Positions 11,335-21,420 of a stretch of 57,156 nucleotides of DNA are shown here, one piece after another; positions within the stretch are counted from its first letter, which is position 1, and each line of letters starts with the position of its first letter. Position numbers and translations under genes: made by a program. This DNA is from Gnetum montanum. Its lineage: Eukaryota > Streptophyta > Gnetopsida > Gnetales > Gnetaceae. The stretch covers positions 161,823-218,978 of the forward strand of contig MNCI01022139.1 in NCBI GenBank assembly GCA_015680685.1. Direction: 5' to 3'. Below the pieces are notes generated by a model that searched no databases, had not been told where the DNA came from, and saw only the letters and a program-made list of their open reading frames with translations.

Positions 11335-11575
11335 CTTTAATTATGATTTGAACCAGCAACTACTTGTCTTATAAGACAAGAGGATAACTACTTGAGACAT
11401 CTATCTGACAATTTAAAAGAATTTGATTAGAAGTACACCAAAGACATAGCTAACATGACACATTATAAGAATATAACAATGCCTCCAGTGTGATTCAAAC
11501 TGAAAATGTTTGATCTTATTTGCAATTCATTATCAAACAATGATTTAACCACTTAAATCACTTCTCATTGACTAT
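11335..11575 (-). repeat. two adjacent tRNA-like (SINE-type) relics
   Basis: On the minus strand two blocks have an A-box-like sequence followed by a B-box-like sequence: about 11405-11340 (CTCAAGTAGTTATCC ... GCTGGTTCAAATCAT) and about 11570-11485 (TTTAAGTGGTTAAATC ... AGTTTGAATCAC). The spacing fits tRNA-derived promoters, but both are too decayed to be functional tRNA genes. Confidence 0.4.
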
Positions 11576-12690
11576 TTTTAAGCATTTTTGAATGTATGTA
11601 ATATAGAAAGATGTCCAAAAATAATCTATATTGTGAATTTTTATAATAAAAGTGATATTCATTTACTTTATTAATTTATTGTATATATTTAAAGAAGTGA
11701 AATTTAATACTATAATTTTAAAAGGGATTTGAAAACAACATTTGATAATTGAAATATTATCCACTTCATTATAAATCAAAGATGCAAGAATTTTGAAACA
11801 ATAGTCATGAATAGAAGAGTATTTTTTAAAATTTATGTATAATATGACTCTAATTATCTACGTGTGTTTTTATTCAATATGACTCTATGTTATTCCACAT
11901 TGGTAGTGACGATGAACATTGATAACATAAATAGGAAGTGTTCAAAGCCTATTTCAAAGTGCATGATCCTTTAAAAAGAATAGGATCATGTGCTTCATTT
12001 TCTTTCCATATTTTTTAAAAAATTTCTCTCACATCTCATAACCTTAAATATTCAAAAAATAGAGCTCTACACTATCATTTTAATTTCCAAAGTTCTACAC
12101 TATAATTTAATTTAGCTTTGTACATCATAAAGTATGAGAAAAGGATAATTAGATATTTGTACATAGTAGATTGTAAGAACATGATGGTTAGCAATTATGC
12201 TTTACTTAAGCTTTAGACTATAATTTGCATACAAAAGAGTGTGAGAACATGAGAGAAATACCCTCATTAGTATAAAGTAATTTGAAACTAAAATTGAGAT
12301 TTAACTTTCATCTAATAATATTTTTCTAAATCTATAGGCCTCAAGTAGTTCAATCTATACAAAGGTTCTTACTATTAAGCGAATACACTCAAGTTAGGAT
12401 GTGTAGAGTGCTGGTACTAAGCTTTCAACCTAGTACCTTTGGATGCAATGCACTGTGAGCTAATTAACTTAACCATACTTAGAAAATGAGTACACTTAAG
12501 CTCTATAAGTTAATGAATTTATTCAATATGTTATTATTTCTTAAATTTTATAACTAAAACTAAATTTTAAATTTTTTCCACTATGATCCTCTTAAATCTA
12601 TCAAACTAAGTAGCTTTATCTATAGCTTAGTGATAAATTTAAGTTTTTTAAGGACTACAATATAGCTTAGTAATAAAGTCAATTATCATT
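11576..12690. other. AT-rich DNA without recognisable gene
   Basis: No frame or family recognised on either strand. Short repeats of ATAGCTTAGTRATAAA occur near 12620-12680. Confidence 0.6.
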
Positions 12691-12929
12691 AACTCTATCT
12701 ATACAAGGTGAAATTCCTTCCTAGTGAAAACAAAAAAATGCCATGAGGGTTGTTAACTTACAACCAGTTTCTTAGTCAAGTGGTTTGGAAAAAAAACCCT
12801 CTAACAAGACCATCATTTTGAACCAATTGTCCCTCAAAGCCCTCACATAAACCTACAACTAATGACCTTGCTTCTTCCTCATTATCTGCTTCATTATTCA
12901 AAAACCCTTCAAACCAAACACCTCCCAAA

Positions 12930-13440
12930 GTGAATACTATGATGTTGAGCCATGTAGTAACCGATTGGATCAAGGTTGGCCACCTTCCTAAGAGAAGATC
13001 TAAACCTAGTAGTCTCCCTATTTACCTGCAAGTCATTGGAAATGAACCTTACAAGGCTTTTCTAGACTTAGTTTCTAGTTTAAATCTAATTTCATATGAG
13101 ATGTACAAAGACTAGAACCTACCTCCATTCAAGAAGAGCAATATTTTTCTTGAGTTGTTAGATTAGTCCATCATTGTTCCCTTGGCATTGGTGGAGGACA
13201 TTATGACCACCATCTATGGATGGACTTATCTTGCTAATATCCTAGTGATTTGTGTTAATAACTAAAAAGGGGACTTCCCAATCATCATGGGAAGGACTTG
13301 GTTGAGCATCTTTTATGTACAACTGGAAATTAGAGACCTTTTCTTGGAAATTTCCAAGGAAAATGAATTTGGGAAGATAGAGAGGAAGTGTGTTCCATGC
13401 ATCGTGTACAATGAAATAGGGTGTAACTATGTGCAAAAAT
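12930..13440 (+). pseudogene. aspartic protease of element 1
   Basis: Frame: MLSHVVTDWIKVGHL, then VIGNEPYKAFLDLVSSLNL (active-site region; D at 13065-13067, the following G of D-x-G replaced), ISYEMYKD, and later FPIIMGRTWLSIF at about 13272-13310, corresponding to the family's IPIILGRPFLATA. Stops at several Gln sites. The corresponding stretch is deleted in element 3. Confidence 0.65.
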
Positions 13441-13799
13441 AGTATGCAAATAGTATGCCAATGTGACTAAAATTCAAAGGTGCCTATACATAGCAACCAA
13501 AAAATAGGATACCCAGTGGGTAATAGATAGTCTTGATAGTAGTTTAACAATATGCATGAAAATAACTAAGAGCCTTGTGAGTGCCTATGTTGAAGGCATG
13601 GATGGACTAGAGTAAGTTCATCGCCAACTCTTCAATGATGAACCTGATAAAACCAATTAGGAAGAGTTGGAGATCTCTGAAAGCTTTAATAGGAGCCCCT
13701 TAAGTTGAAACCTTTATTGGAAAGAATGGAATATGTCTTTCTCAATAATGGGAAGTTAGTTATCATCAATGTTAACCTTGCTCTTGTGTAGAAAAAGAA

Positions 13800-14600
13800 G
13801 TTGTTCGAGGTGATTAGCAAATGGCCAACAACCCTTTCTCGGTCATATCCTAAACTCACAAGGATTGATCCTAGGATATGCCAGCACCATATCTACATAG
13901 ATCTTTCCATCAAGCCAAAGAGGTAGCTACAAAAATAGTTGAATCCCAAACTCAAGCAAACCATCAAAGAGGAGATTGAATAACCCCTCAAGGTGGGGTT
14001 CATCTATCCCATTATAGATAGCAAGTAGGTTAGTCCACTTGTGATTGTGCTAAAGAAAGATGGCAAGTGGAGGGTCTTTAGTTATTTCAGGCTATTGAAT
14101 TTGGCAACTTACAAAGACCACTTTCTATTTCCATTTGTGCCAGGTGTTGGATACCATTTCTAAGAATTGATACTATAGCTTTCTAGATGGTTATAGTGGC
14201 TATAACCAAATTTAGATTGTACTAGAGGATCAAGCCAAAAAAACATTCACAAGTCTTTGTGGAACATTTGCATACAGAAAGATGCCCTTTGGCTCATGCA
14301 ATGCCCTTGTAATATTCTAATGTATTGTGCTGAGCATCTTCCAATAGCATATTATTAGTAGGGTAGAAGCATTCATGGATGACTTCTCCACCTATGGGGC
14401 TACATTTGAGCAAGCCTTAGACCATCTTGACTAAGTGCTGAAAAGGTGTGTGGAGATAAATCTTCAGCTCAAGTAGTAGAAAAGCCACTTAATGATCTAG
14501 GAAGGCATTTCTCTGGGGTATAGAATTCTAGAGAAATGAATTGAGGTGAGTCCTAAAAAAATAAGGATCATCCAGGAAATCACTAGATAATCAAAAATTT
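13800..14600 (+). pseudogene. reverse transcriptase of element 1
   Basis: Recognisable RT blocks: KVGFIYPI (about 13990), LVIVLKKDGKWRV (about 14038), the palm motif FLDGYSGYNQI at about 14180-14213, KTFTSLCGTFAYRKMPFG, and the catalytic AFMDDFSTYG at about 14368-14397 (the usual Athila/Tat form of YxDD). At least eight stops, e.g. TAG at 13936-13938 and TAA at 14432-14434 where element 3 keeps Gln codons. In the live family this enzyme copies the element RNA into DNA. Confidence 0.8.
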
Positions 14601-14639
14601 TCAAAGATGTAAGGTCATTCCCTGGACACACTAGCTACT

Positions 14640-15190
14640 ACTGATAATTCATAAAGATTTTTTTTAAGATTACTAAACTAGTGGTAGAGCTAACAAATAA
14701 GGATGCACCATTTGTTTGGACCAAGAAATATGAGCATGCATTTTAGCATCTCAAGTAGAAGCTCATAAAAACTCAAATTCTATGAGCACCTAATTGGTCT
14801 AGACCCTTCCATATTATGATGGATTCATTGAACTATGCTTTGGAAGTTGTGCTCACATAGTTGGATGATCAAAAATTTCCTTACTATATTCACTACTCAA
14901 GCAAAAGCATTATGGGTACGTAGCTAAATTATACCAAAATAGAGAAAGAATTGATCATAGTGGTGCTTGCCTTGGAAAATTCAAGCACCATGTGCTTGGA
15001 TACAAGGTTTTTGTGTAAATAGACCATAGTGCAATCTTGTTCCTCATGATCAAACCAATGGTAAGCCCCTATGTCATACAATGGCTTGTGATCTTGCAGG
15101 AATTCAATCTCACAATGGTAGATTAAAAAGAAACTATAAAGTGGTTGTTAACCACTTGTCTTGATTCTGATGGGACAACAAAAAGGAGGA
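14640..15190 (+). pseudogene. RNase H of element 1
   Basis: After RT: WSRPFHIMMDSLNYALEVVL (first catalytic Asp, about 14810), YYIHYSSKSIMGT, LNYTKIEKELIIVVLAL (catalytic Glu). Broken by stops and by a frameshift near 14975 (LALENSSTM in place of LEKFRHY). The 3' end runs into the left arm of the inverted repeat at 15193. Confidence 0.7.
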
Positions 15191-15379
15191 GAGCTCACTT
15201 TCAGATCAATTTCCTAATGAACTCCTCTTTGTTGGGGCTATAATTGAACAAATTCCCAATGAGCCTAAGTAGTACAATGGTATTTTCACCTATCTTCTCA
15301 CTCAACAGATGTCACAAGAGTTGGCCACAAGAAGAAATAATGGTTTCTTCACTAGGTGAAACACTTCATGGATATTAAC

Positions 15380-15602
15380 AAACACCTTTACAAGGTGTGC
15401 ACAGATGATTTGTTTCGTTTGTGTGTTCTTGAAGTTGATCAACTATGCATTCTCTAAGATGCTCATGAGGGTCCTTATGGATCCCACTATGCTAGGAGAT
15501 GCATGACCATTAAGATCCTCATATTAGGATATTACTGGCCAACACTCTTTAGGAATGTTTACCACTTCATCCGCTCCTATGAATGCTACCAAAATGATGG
15601 TG
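15380..15602 (+). pseudogene. integrase zinc-binding N-terminus of element 1
   Basis: Contains AHEGPYGSHYARRCM, KILILGYYWPTLF and NVYHFIRSYECYQND: the H-x-C part of the HHCC zinc module that precedes the integrase core (element 3 equivalent around 50350-50500). The frame is cut at 15602 by insertion of element C; it resumes at 21421 after the target duplication. Confidence 0.8.
15598..15602 (+). other. target-site duplication TGGTG, left copy
   Basis: TGGTG precedes the element C LTR here and follows it at 21416-21420. Five bases is the usual duplication length for LTR retrotransposons. Confidence 0.85.
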
Positions 15603-15718
15603 TAATGAGCAGTGAGGTACCCCTACACTCAACCATACGAATACGAGCATTCATGCACGATCCAGTCAAAATTCATGGATAGGCTAGTTGTGGTATCTAG
15701 ATAGTTACACGTTGATCN

Positions 15719-16197
15719 TTTTGACTGGATCGTGCATGAATGCTCGTATTCGTATGGTTGAGTGTAGGGGTACCTCACTGCTCATTACACCATCATTTTG
15801 GTAGCATTCATAGGAGCGGATGAAGTGGTAAACATTCCTAAAGAGTGTTGGCCAGTAATATCCTAATATGAGGATCTTAATGGTCATGCATCTCCTAGCA
15901 TAGTGGGATCCATAAGGACCCTCATGAGCATCTTAGAGAATGCATAGTTGATCAACTTCAAGAACACACAAACGAAACAAATCATCTGTGCACACCTTGT
16001 AAAGGTGTTTGTTAATATCCATGAAGTGTTTCACCTAGTGAAGAAACCATTATTTCTTCTTGTGGCCAACTCTTGTGACATCTGTTGAGTGAGAAGATAG
16101 GTGAAAATACCATTGTACTACTTAGGCTCATTGGGAATTTGTTCAATTATAGCCCCAACAAAGAGGAGTTCATTAGGAAATTGATCTGAAAGTGAGC
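15719..16197 (-). repeat. right arm of exact inverted repeat, flanked by single Ns: probable assembly artefact
   Basis: Exact reverse complement of 15193-15671, bounded by N at 15718 and N at 16198. The copy includes element 1 integrase sequence that cannot belong inside the element C LTR. See findings. Confidence 0.9.
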
Positions 16198-16290
16198 NCC
16201 CCAACAATTAACCTAAAAGATGCATAAGTGTGGCGGAAGCACACTTATTTATAAGCTAGAATAGATGTTGCGTAAATAAGGCTATGTATA

Positions 16291-16385
16291 CGAGGCCTAG
16301 TATATGGGGCCTAGTATACGAGGCCTAGTATACATAGCTTGCCTAGTATATGGGGCCTAGTATACAAGGCCTAGTATACGTAGCC
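16291..16385 (-). promoter_or_regulatory. U3 array in left LTR of element C, six about 14-bp units
   Basis: Units GAGGCCTAGTATAC (variants GG/AA at the first bases, one 17-bp spacer variant GCTTGCCTAGTATAT) lie upstream of the minus-strand TATAAATA. Each unit contains the dyad GTATAC next to TAGGCC/GGCCTA. Confidence 0.7.
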
Positions 16386-16406
16386 CTAGATAACCATGAT
16401 TCATCA

Positions 16407-18407
16407 TACCCACAAGATTGAATAACAACTTGTCCTTGAGTGAAAGAAAGTGAGGAGCAAGCTCAATTAAATACATAGTGAATAGGTATGGGATTATTGA
16501 CTGACTAAAAATCTATTCATGCTGTAGTGGACATGACAAAATTGGGACACAGACACACAATGATAGAATTTATTGAAACTCATATGGTTCTTGGTGGTGG
16601 TGGTTCCTCCATGAGTCTCTTCCCTTGTCCTGCACATCAAGCATCTAAGATTGATACCACTAAAGAAGCACCTGACATTTCTCCTCTTCTATCTGAGGAT
16701 TATGAGCCATCCATGCTAATGTTCCAATGTTTGATGGATTTGACATTTCCCATGGGCATGGCAGCTATGGGAATACTTGATTGGCCTTGACATGCCATGC
16801 CACAGATAGATGTCATTCCTCTTCATAGGCTTGGGCCACAACCTCTCCATCTTTTTCTTGGCTAGCTTGTGTAGTGACAGGAGGTCCCTGATGGATGTTA
16901 AATGATTGTTCCTCCTACTCCACACATTCTACATGAGGTCCTTGGCTTTTGCCTTACCCTGGGTATTTAATTACACCTTGAAAAGGTCCTCCTTGTTATC
17001 CTCTTTCTAGGGCCATCTATAATCACACAAAGATCAATTGTTAGTAAGGTTATTGAAAGAAGTTCAATTATTTCATACCTTACTTATTGCGTTAAGTAAT
17101 TGTTGAATTCTTTGCTTAGTGTGATTTTAGAGTTAGAAAGTTTTTCAAGGAAGTTGCCCTAAAAGTTTAATGTTGGGCCTAGTTTTTTTAGGTGATAAAT
17201 CAAAGGACACGTAATGGTTTTGAGGAACGTTTGATAAAATGATCACAAAGGAAAGAATAGATCTATCAATGAAGTACTTGAAGGGTATAAAATGATGTAG
17301 TGGTGTGTAACAAGTACAAATTACAAAAGTCACACAAGTGGGTCCTCCCCAAAGCAGGTTCCAACCTATAATGTCCTTGCGTAACCACACCTTAAAATGT
17401 CTGTAGGTACTAGAAGGGTTAAATGTAATCTATACCAATGCAACAAAACACACACATGTAAATACCACCATGATGAGGTATGAATTCGATGCTACACAAG
17501 ACACAAGTCACAAATACATGAATAATGAGATGGAATGAATCAGAGAAGGGATTGCAGAGATTGGGACATGAGGTAATTGACACCACACACAATGAATCTT
17601 GAGTGTAGGGCATGATTAATGTGTCATTAGCCCGTCGCTCCAAAATCAAGACCAAGTCCATTCCTCTGATCAGTGATATCGCATTGTTTCATCCAATGAT
17701 GGACAACCATAAGAGTGCCATGATAGCAAGGTGTACGATCACTTGGCATTTTGTGCAAGGGAGGAGTGACTTGGAATTTCTTTTTAGCATACTTTTTGTT
17801 TGGCCACTTTGGCACACTCTCTTTCCTCTCTCTTCTTTTTTTCTTTTTTTTTGTTGATGAAGTACTTAATCCAGAGAAGCCACCTACCTTTAGGCATGGG
17901 TGCATGTCTTTCTAGTGGGATCCCCTAGAATAGTGTTAGGTTCTTTATTGGTTGCCTTTAATACTCTTACTTCCATTTTTTGTTAGATCTATAAGGATCT
18001 TAGTACAACCAAGCTGCATGATAGCACCTATAGATGTCACCAAAAAGAATCCACAAGTTCTCTTGATGTCACACCTTGGTCATTCCCTCTCAGTCCATCA
18101 TTTTTCACTCTAGGCATAATGAGCACAAAATTACTTTTAAGTTTCATGATGACAAAAATATCATCATACCCAGAGTAGAACCTCTTATTAATAGAATGGT
18201 TGGGTGGATGTGGTGGGTTTGTTGTCCAAATAATTAATCACCTAAGACTTGATAGCATAAAAAAACACCTCAACCAATGAGCCACATGAGTGTTTTATTC
18301 ATAGATGAGATTACTCATAAAAAGATAAAATAATAAATTAAAAGGTGAAAAACTAGAAAAAATGGTTGAAAAATTAAAATAAAAAAATATTTATTAATTC
18401 TGTGTTG
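16407..18407 (-). other. non-coding 3' part of element C
   Basis: Two kilobases between gag stop and 3' LTR. Short minus-strand frames exist but show no retroelement domain. The outer part (17485-18407) is clearly conserved in the second copy (55022-55912), including a T-rich/A-rich tract near 17830 (55325 in the other copy), consistent with a conserved non-coding tail. Confidence 0.65.
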
Positions 18408-20410
18408 TTAGAATGGAGGATACCCCCCATAGCTAAATGGTTGAGCATGGCTATAATTAATAAATGGAAGGTGGGGATCCTTGCATGTTGGAAATATTGG
18501 GACCTAGTCATACTTACCCCATTGGGGTTCACACACTTGATTAAATTTGACATAGTGGGGAAAGTTATAACATGTGGTTAATTTATAAGGAGTTGACCCA
18601 CTATGGTACTTATGACCGTAAGATGGTATGTAAGGATCAACATGTCTTTCCATGTGGCAATATTCATTGGGCCCCGTGGTTGTTGGAGTGTTGATTGGTG
18701 GCATAGATAGAGTAATAGGAGGCATTGAGTTCGAGGAGGTGGATGCATCACAACATTGAACTTGTGCTAAGTTGGAGGATGCAGTGGTTTCGAAACTATG
18801 CTATCTCTTTCTATGGTCCTACCTAAGGAAAGGATGCTTTCAATGTTGTGGAGGGTTCCCACTACTATTGACATCAACAGCACAAGTAACATTTATGAGT
18901 TGGTGTTGTGGTGCAAAGCCTTCTGGCACAACTGGTGGCGATGTAGAAGAGGGTGAAGTATGAGAATATTGAGGTTGAGGAGAAGTGTAAAGCACATGAG
19001 GTGGTGATTTTGTTGGAGAGGACATGGGTGGATAGTACTTGGGAGATGATATCAATGAGATGAGGTAGAGGATGTTGATCCCATTGGAGAAAAAATGTGT
19101 TAAACATAATAAGCATTTGGTGTCGGGACATATGAAGGATATGGTCTAGTTGGTAGTGGCCTCCCCCACGACTGAGGTTTTTGCCACTGTGGTTGAACCC
19201 AATATTTCTATATGAAATATGGATGTAACATTCCTCCCCAATGCTCATGTAAATGTGACAAAACTAGACATTGGCCTTTGGGGTGATTGTATAGAAAAAC
19301 ATTACATTGATATGTGAAATTGATAGTTGAGTTCTTATTCTTATTATCTTCTACCCTTTGTTTCGATTGTTGCATGGTGTCCTATCCTATTTCTCGATTT
19401 GGCATAGTTCTTCCTCTAATAATGTTGGCATATTCTCCACATCTTTCATGTACCCATTCCATCATCTTATTGATATTTGCCTCAATTTCATCTAGTGATT
19501 GTAGGATTGGCAAAGATGATTCCACCTCCTTAAAGTGAGTTGATTTCTTCTCTTCATGATGATGGACCCTTGTTAAGTTGAGATTTTGGTCATGTTGAGA
19601 ACTTTCAACATTCTCCCATTTGGCTATTTCTCCTTCTTATTTTTCTACCTGGTTAATAAGCTCTTGGAATTGATGGATTCATAGCTCATATAGTCGACCT
19701 TGGGCGCACATCCCTAGGATCTCCCTTATTTCATTACATAGCCCATCTATGATATGGTACATTAGCCTTCCCTTGAAGAACCCATGGCCTGGGAAGTTGT
19801 TAAATAGTGCATAATATCTTTCTAAGGCCATGTCCAAGGGTTCATGTTGCACTTGTTTCCATTCTTGGATTTGTCTCCTCAAGGTTGACACTCTTGCATA
19901 GGTTTGATATCTTTCATTAAAAAGTTCTATCATTGTTGGCCAACATCGAATTGATTTTGGTTTTAACGACCTATACCATACTTTTTCTTGGCCAACGAGT
20001 ATCAGAGGAAAGAGCTTAAGTTTTTTCCATCCATTATCAATGTCATTCCATGCATAGGCATCATGGAAGGCTTGTAGATGATGTTGGGGATCTAAATCAT
20101 AGCCTCCTGAAAACTTAGGAAAGTTGTTTAAGTCAAGCCTAGGTAGACAGCTATCCTTACGATGCTTGCAGGGTATTCGAATAGCCTCTTGTATTTCTAT
20201 TAAGCTTGTAGTGGCTAGTAGGGGTTCATCATCACTAGGTATGTTATGCAGTTGTGAGTTGGAATGATGTTGTTTGCATTGATGCTCATAAGAGATCCCT
20301 ACATCAGATTCGTTACTCCAAACTTCATCTTCATTATCATATAATTTGTTGGTTCTCCAATGAGTTGCCCTACTAGTTGTTGCATTGTCATAGTCTTCTG
20401 AGAGAGACAT
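18408..20410 (-). pseudogene. Gag of element C
   Basis: Start chosen at 20410 (MSLSEDYDNATTS), 119 bases after the PBS and matching the element B Gag start; a longer in-frame upstream Met at 20473 is less likely. The open part to 19679 holds the Gag core: LDLNNFPKFSGGYDLDP, then LQAFHDAYAW, WKKLKLFPLILVGQ, KVWYRSLKP, RYQTYARVSTLRRQI, MYHIIDGL. After a TGA at 19679 the frame continues: a helical lysine/glutamate-rich stretch, a zinc knuckle at 19268-19306 (second Cys changed to Phe), then a Pro/Tyr/Gln/His-rich tail ending HAQPFSYGGYPPF and TAA at 18408-18410. About 665 codons with several stops and frameshifts. In the family Gag forms the virus-like particle. Confidence 0.75.
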
Positions 20411-20528
20411 TGTTGTGAACTGTGTGTGACTTAATTGAATTAAATTAAATTTATTTTCTAAAGGATATATCATTAATACTTGTTACAGCAATCTTGTATG
20501 ATATAACTAATCTAGATAACTAGCACCA

Positions 20529-20546
20529 TCCCTGGCAATGGTGCCA
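20529..20546 (-). other. primer-binding site of element C (tRNA-Asp type)
   Basis: Minus-strand TGGCACCATTGCCAGGGA, one base from the LTR end, matches TGGCGCCGTTGCCGGGGA at 15 of 18; all three differences are G-to-A at CpG sites. That sequence is the complement of the 3' end of plant tRNA-Asp and is typical of Athila/Calypso-type elements. Confidence 0.85.
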
Positions 20547-20547
20547 A

Positions 20548-21415
20548 TGATGAGCAGTGAGGTACCCCTACACTCAACCATACAAATACGAGTGTTCATG
20601 CATGATCCGATCGAATTCCATGGATAGGCTAGCTGTGGTATCTAGATAGTTATATGTTGATCACAGTTCTCTATCTTCCCACCTGGACTAGTATTTGCTT
20701 TGTCACATATGGTTTAGTCCAGAGTGAGACGTATGATGTGATCCTAAACTAGTGCTGCTCCTAGAGACAATGGAAAATAATCTTGATTAAACTAATAAGT
20801 AATAGGAAATGAAGTCTAAGCTAACCTAAGTGTGATGAGCATCCGTTCCTTAATCATATATACACATCTTGGACCTTGTGCATGACTACTACTAGGATTA
20901 CCAAGCGTAGATCCTAGGTACGCTACTAGGTTACCAAGTAGTCACACTTAAATGCTCGTGATTAAGTCGTACTCATTCCGTAGTTAACAACAAGAATAGT
21001 AAATGATGGTAAGGAAATATTAACTAAGAAAACAATAAATAATAATATCAATTAAATAATTAAAACTAAGTGAATGCTACAATGATGAAGTAATCTCGAT
21101 CTTTATTTCCGATCATGTGTGTGTCCAAGTACATCACACTCGAGTAAAGGTTTTGTACAATTACAAACATCACACTATGGGCATGCACTTGGGAAAATAG
21201 TCTAACTCCTACAAAAAAAAAAAACTGTAAGAGCTTCCCTACAATTAACCCAAAATATGCCTAAGTGTGGTGGAAGCACACTTATTTATAGGCTAGAATA
21301 GATGCTGTGTAAACAAGGCTGCATATACGGGGCCTAGTATACGCAGCTTGCCTAGTATACGAGGCCTAGTATATGAGGCCTAGTATACACAGCCCTCGAT
21401 AACCACGATTCATCA
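20548..21415 (-). repeat. 5' LTR of element C (868 bp, intact copy)
   Basis: Plus-strand ends TGATGAGCAG...GATTCATCA. Minus-strand TATAAATA at 21293-21300. Upstream (21329-21390) four GGCCTAGTATAC units form the U3 array. The U5-side end (CCCCTACACTCAACCATA) is shared with the LTRs of elements 1 and 3. Confidence 0.85.
21329..21390 (-). promoter_or_regulatory. U3 array in right LTR of element C, four about 14-bp units
   Basis: Same unit as in the left LTR but four copies instead of six, so the array has changed length since insertion. Confidence 0.7.
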
Positions 21416-21420
21416 TGGTG
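21416..21420 (+). other. target-site duplication TGGTG, right copy
   Basis: Second copy of the 5-bp duplication flanking element C; removing 15603-21420 restores a continuous integrase frame (…YECYQNDG|EMI…). Confidence 0.85.

Larger units (their letters stand above)
15193..15671 (+). repeat. left arm of exact 479-bp inverted repeat (native copy)
   Basis: This is the genuine orientation: it continues element 1 RNase H/integrase (to 15602) and then the start of the element C LTR (15603-15671). Its reverse complement recurs at 15719-16197. Confidence 0.9.
15603..16406 (-). repeat. 3' LTR of element C (left copy, partly replaced by artefact)
   Basis: Starts TAATGAGCAG (TG mutated to TA) and ends GATTCATCA. 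Bases 15718-16198 are not LTR sequence but an inverted copy of upstream DNA; the right LTR shows that about 573 bases (equivalent of 20663-21235) should be here. Minus-strand TATAAATA at 16246-16253; six GGCCTAGTATAC units at 16291-16385. Confidence 0.85.
15603..21415 (-). mobile_element. element C: nested, gag-only LTR retrotransposon (TR-GAG-like), minus strand
   Basis: Complete by boundaries: LTRs at 15603-16406 and 20548-21415, 5-bp duplications, PBS at 20529-20546, gag 20410-18408. The remaining 2 kb to the 3' LTR shows no protease, RT or integrase on either strand. A second copy (55022-57156) has the same gag followed by the same non-coding tail, so lack of pol is a family feature rather than a private deletion. 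LTR ends, PBS and Gag type are shared with elements 1 and 3, which could have supplied pol in trans (inference). By eye, the undamaged first 115 bases of the two LTRs differ at roughly 10 percent of sites, so the insertion is old. Confidence 0.85.

Noticed and set aside
15705-15887. Minus-strand frame encoding integrase-like residues joined to LTR sequence
   Set aside because: It lies in the inverted artefact copy and mirrors the true plus-strand integrase.
18772-18963. Plus-strand frame with CFQCC resembling a zinc knuckle
   Set aside because: It is antisense to the Pro/Gln-rich Gag tail (CRPQH-type codons read backward); spacing does not fit CCHC.
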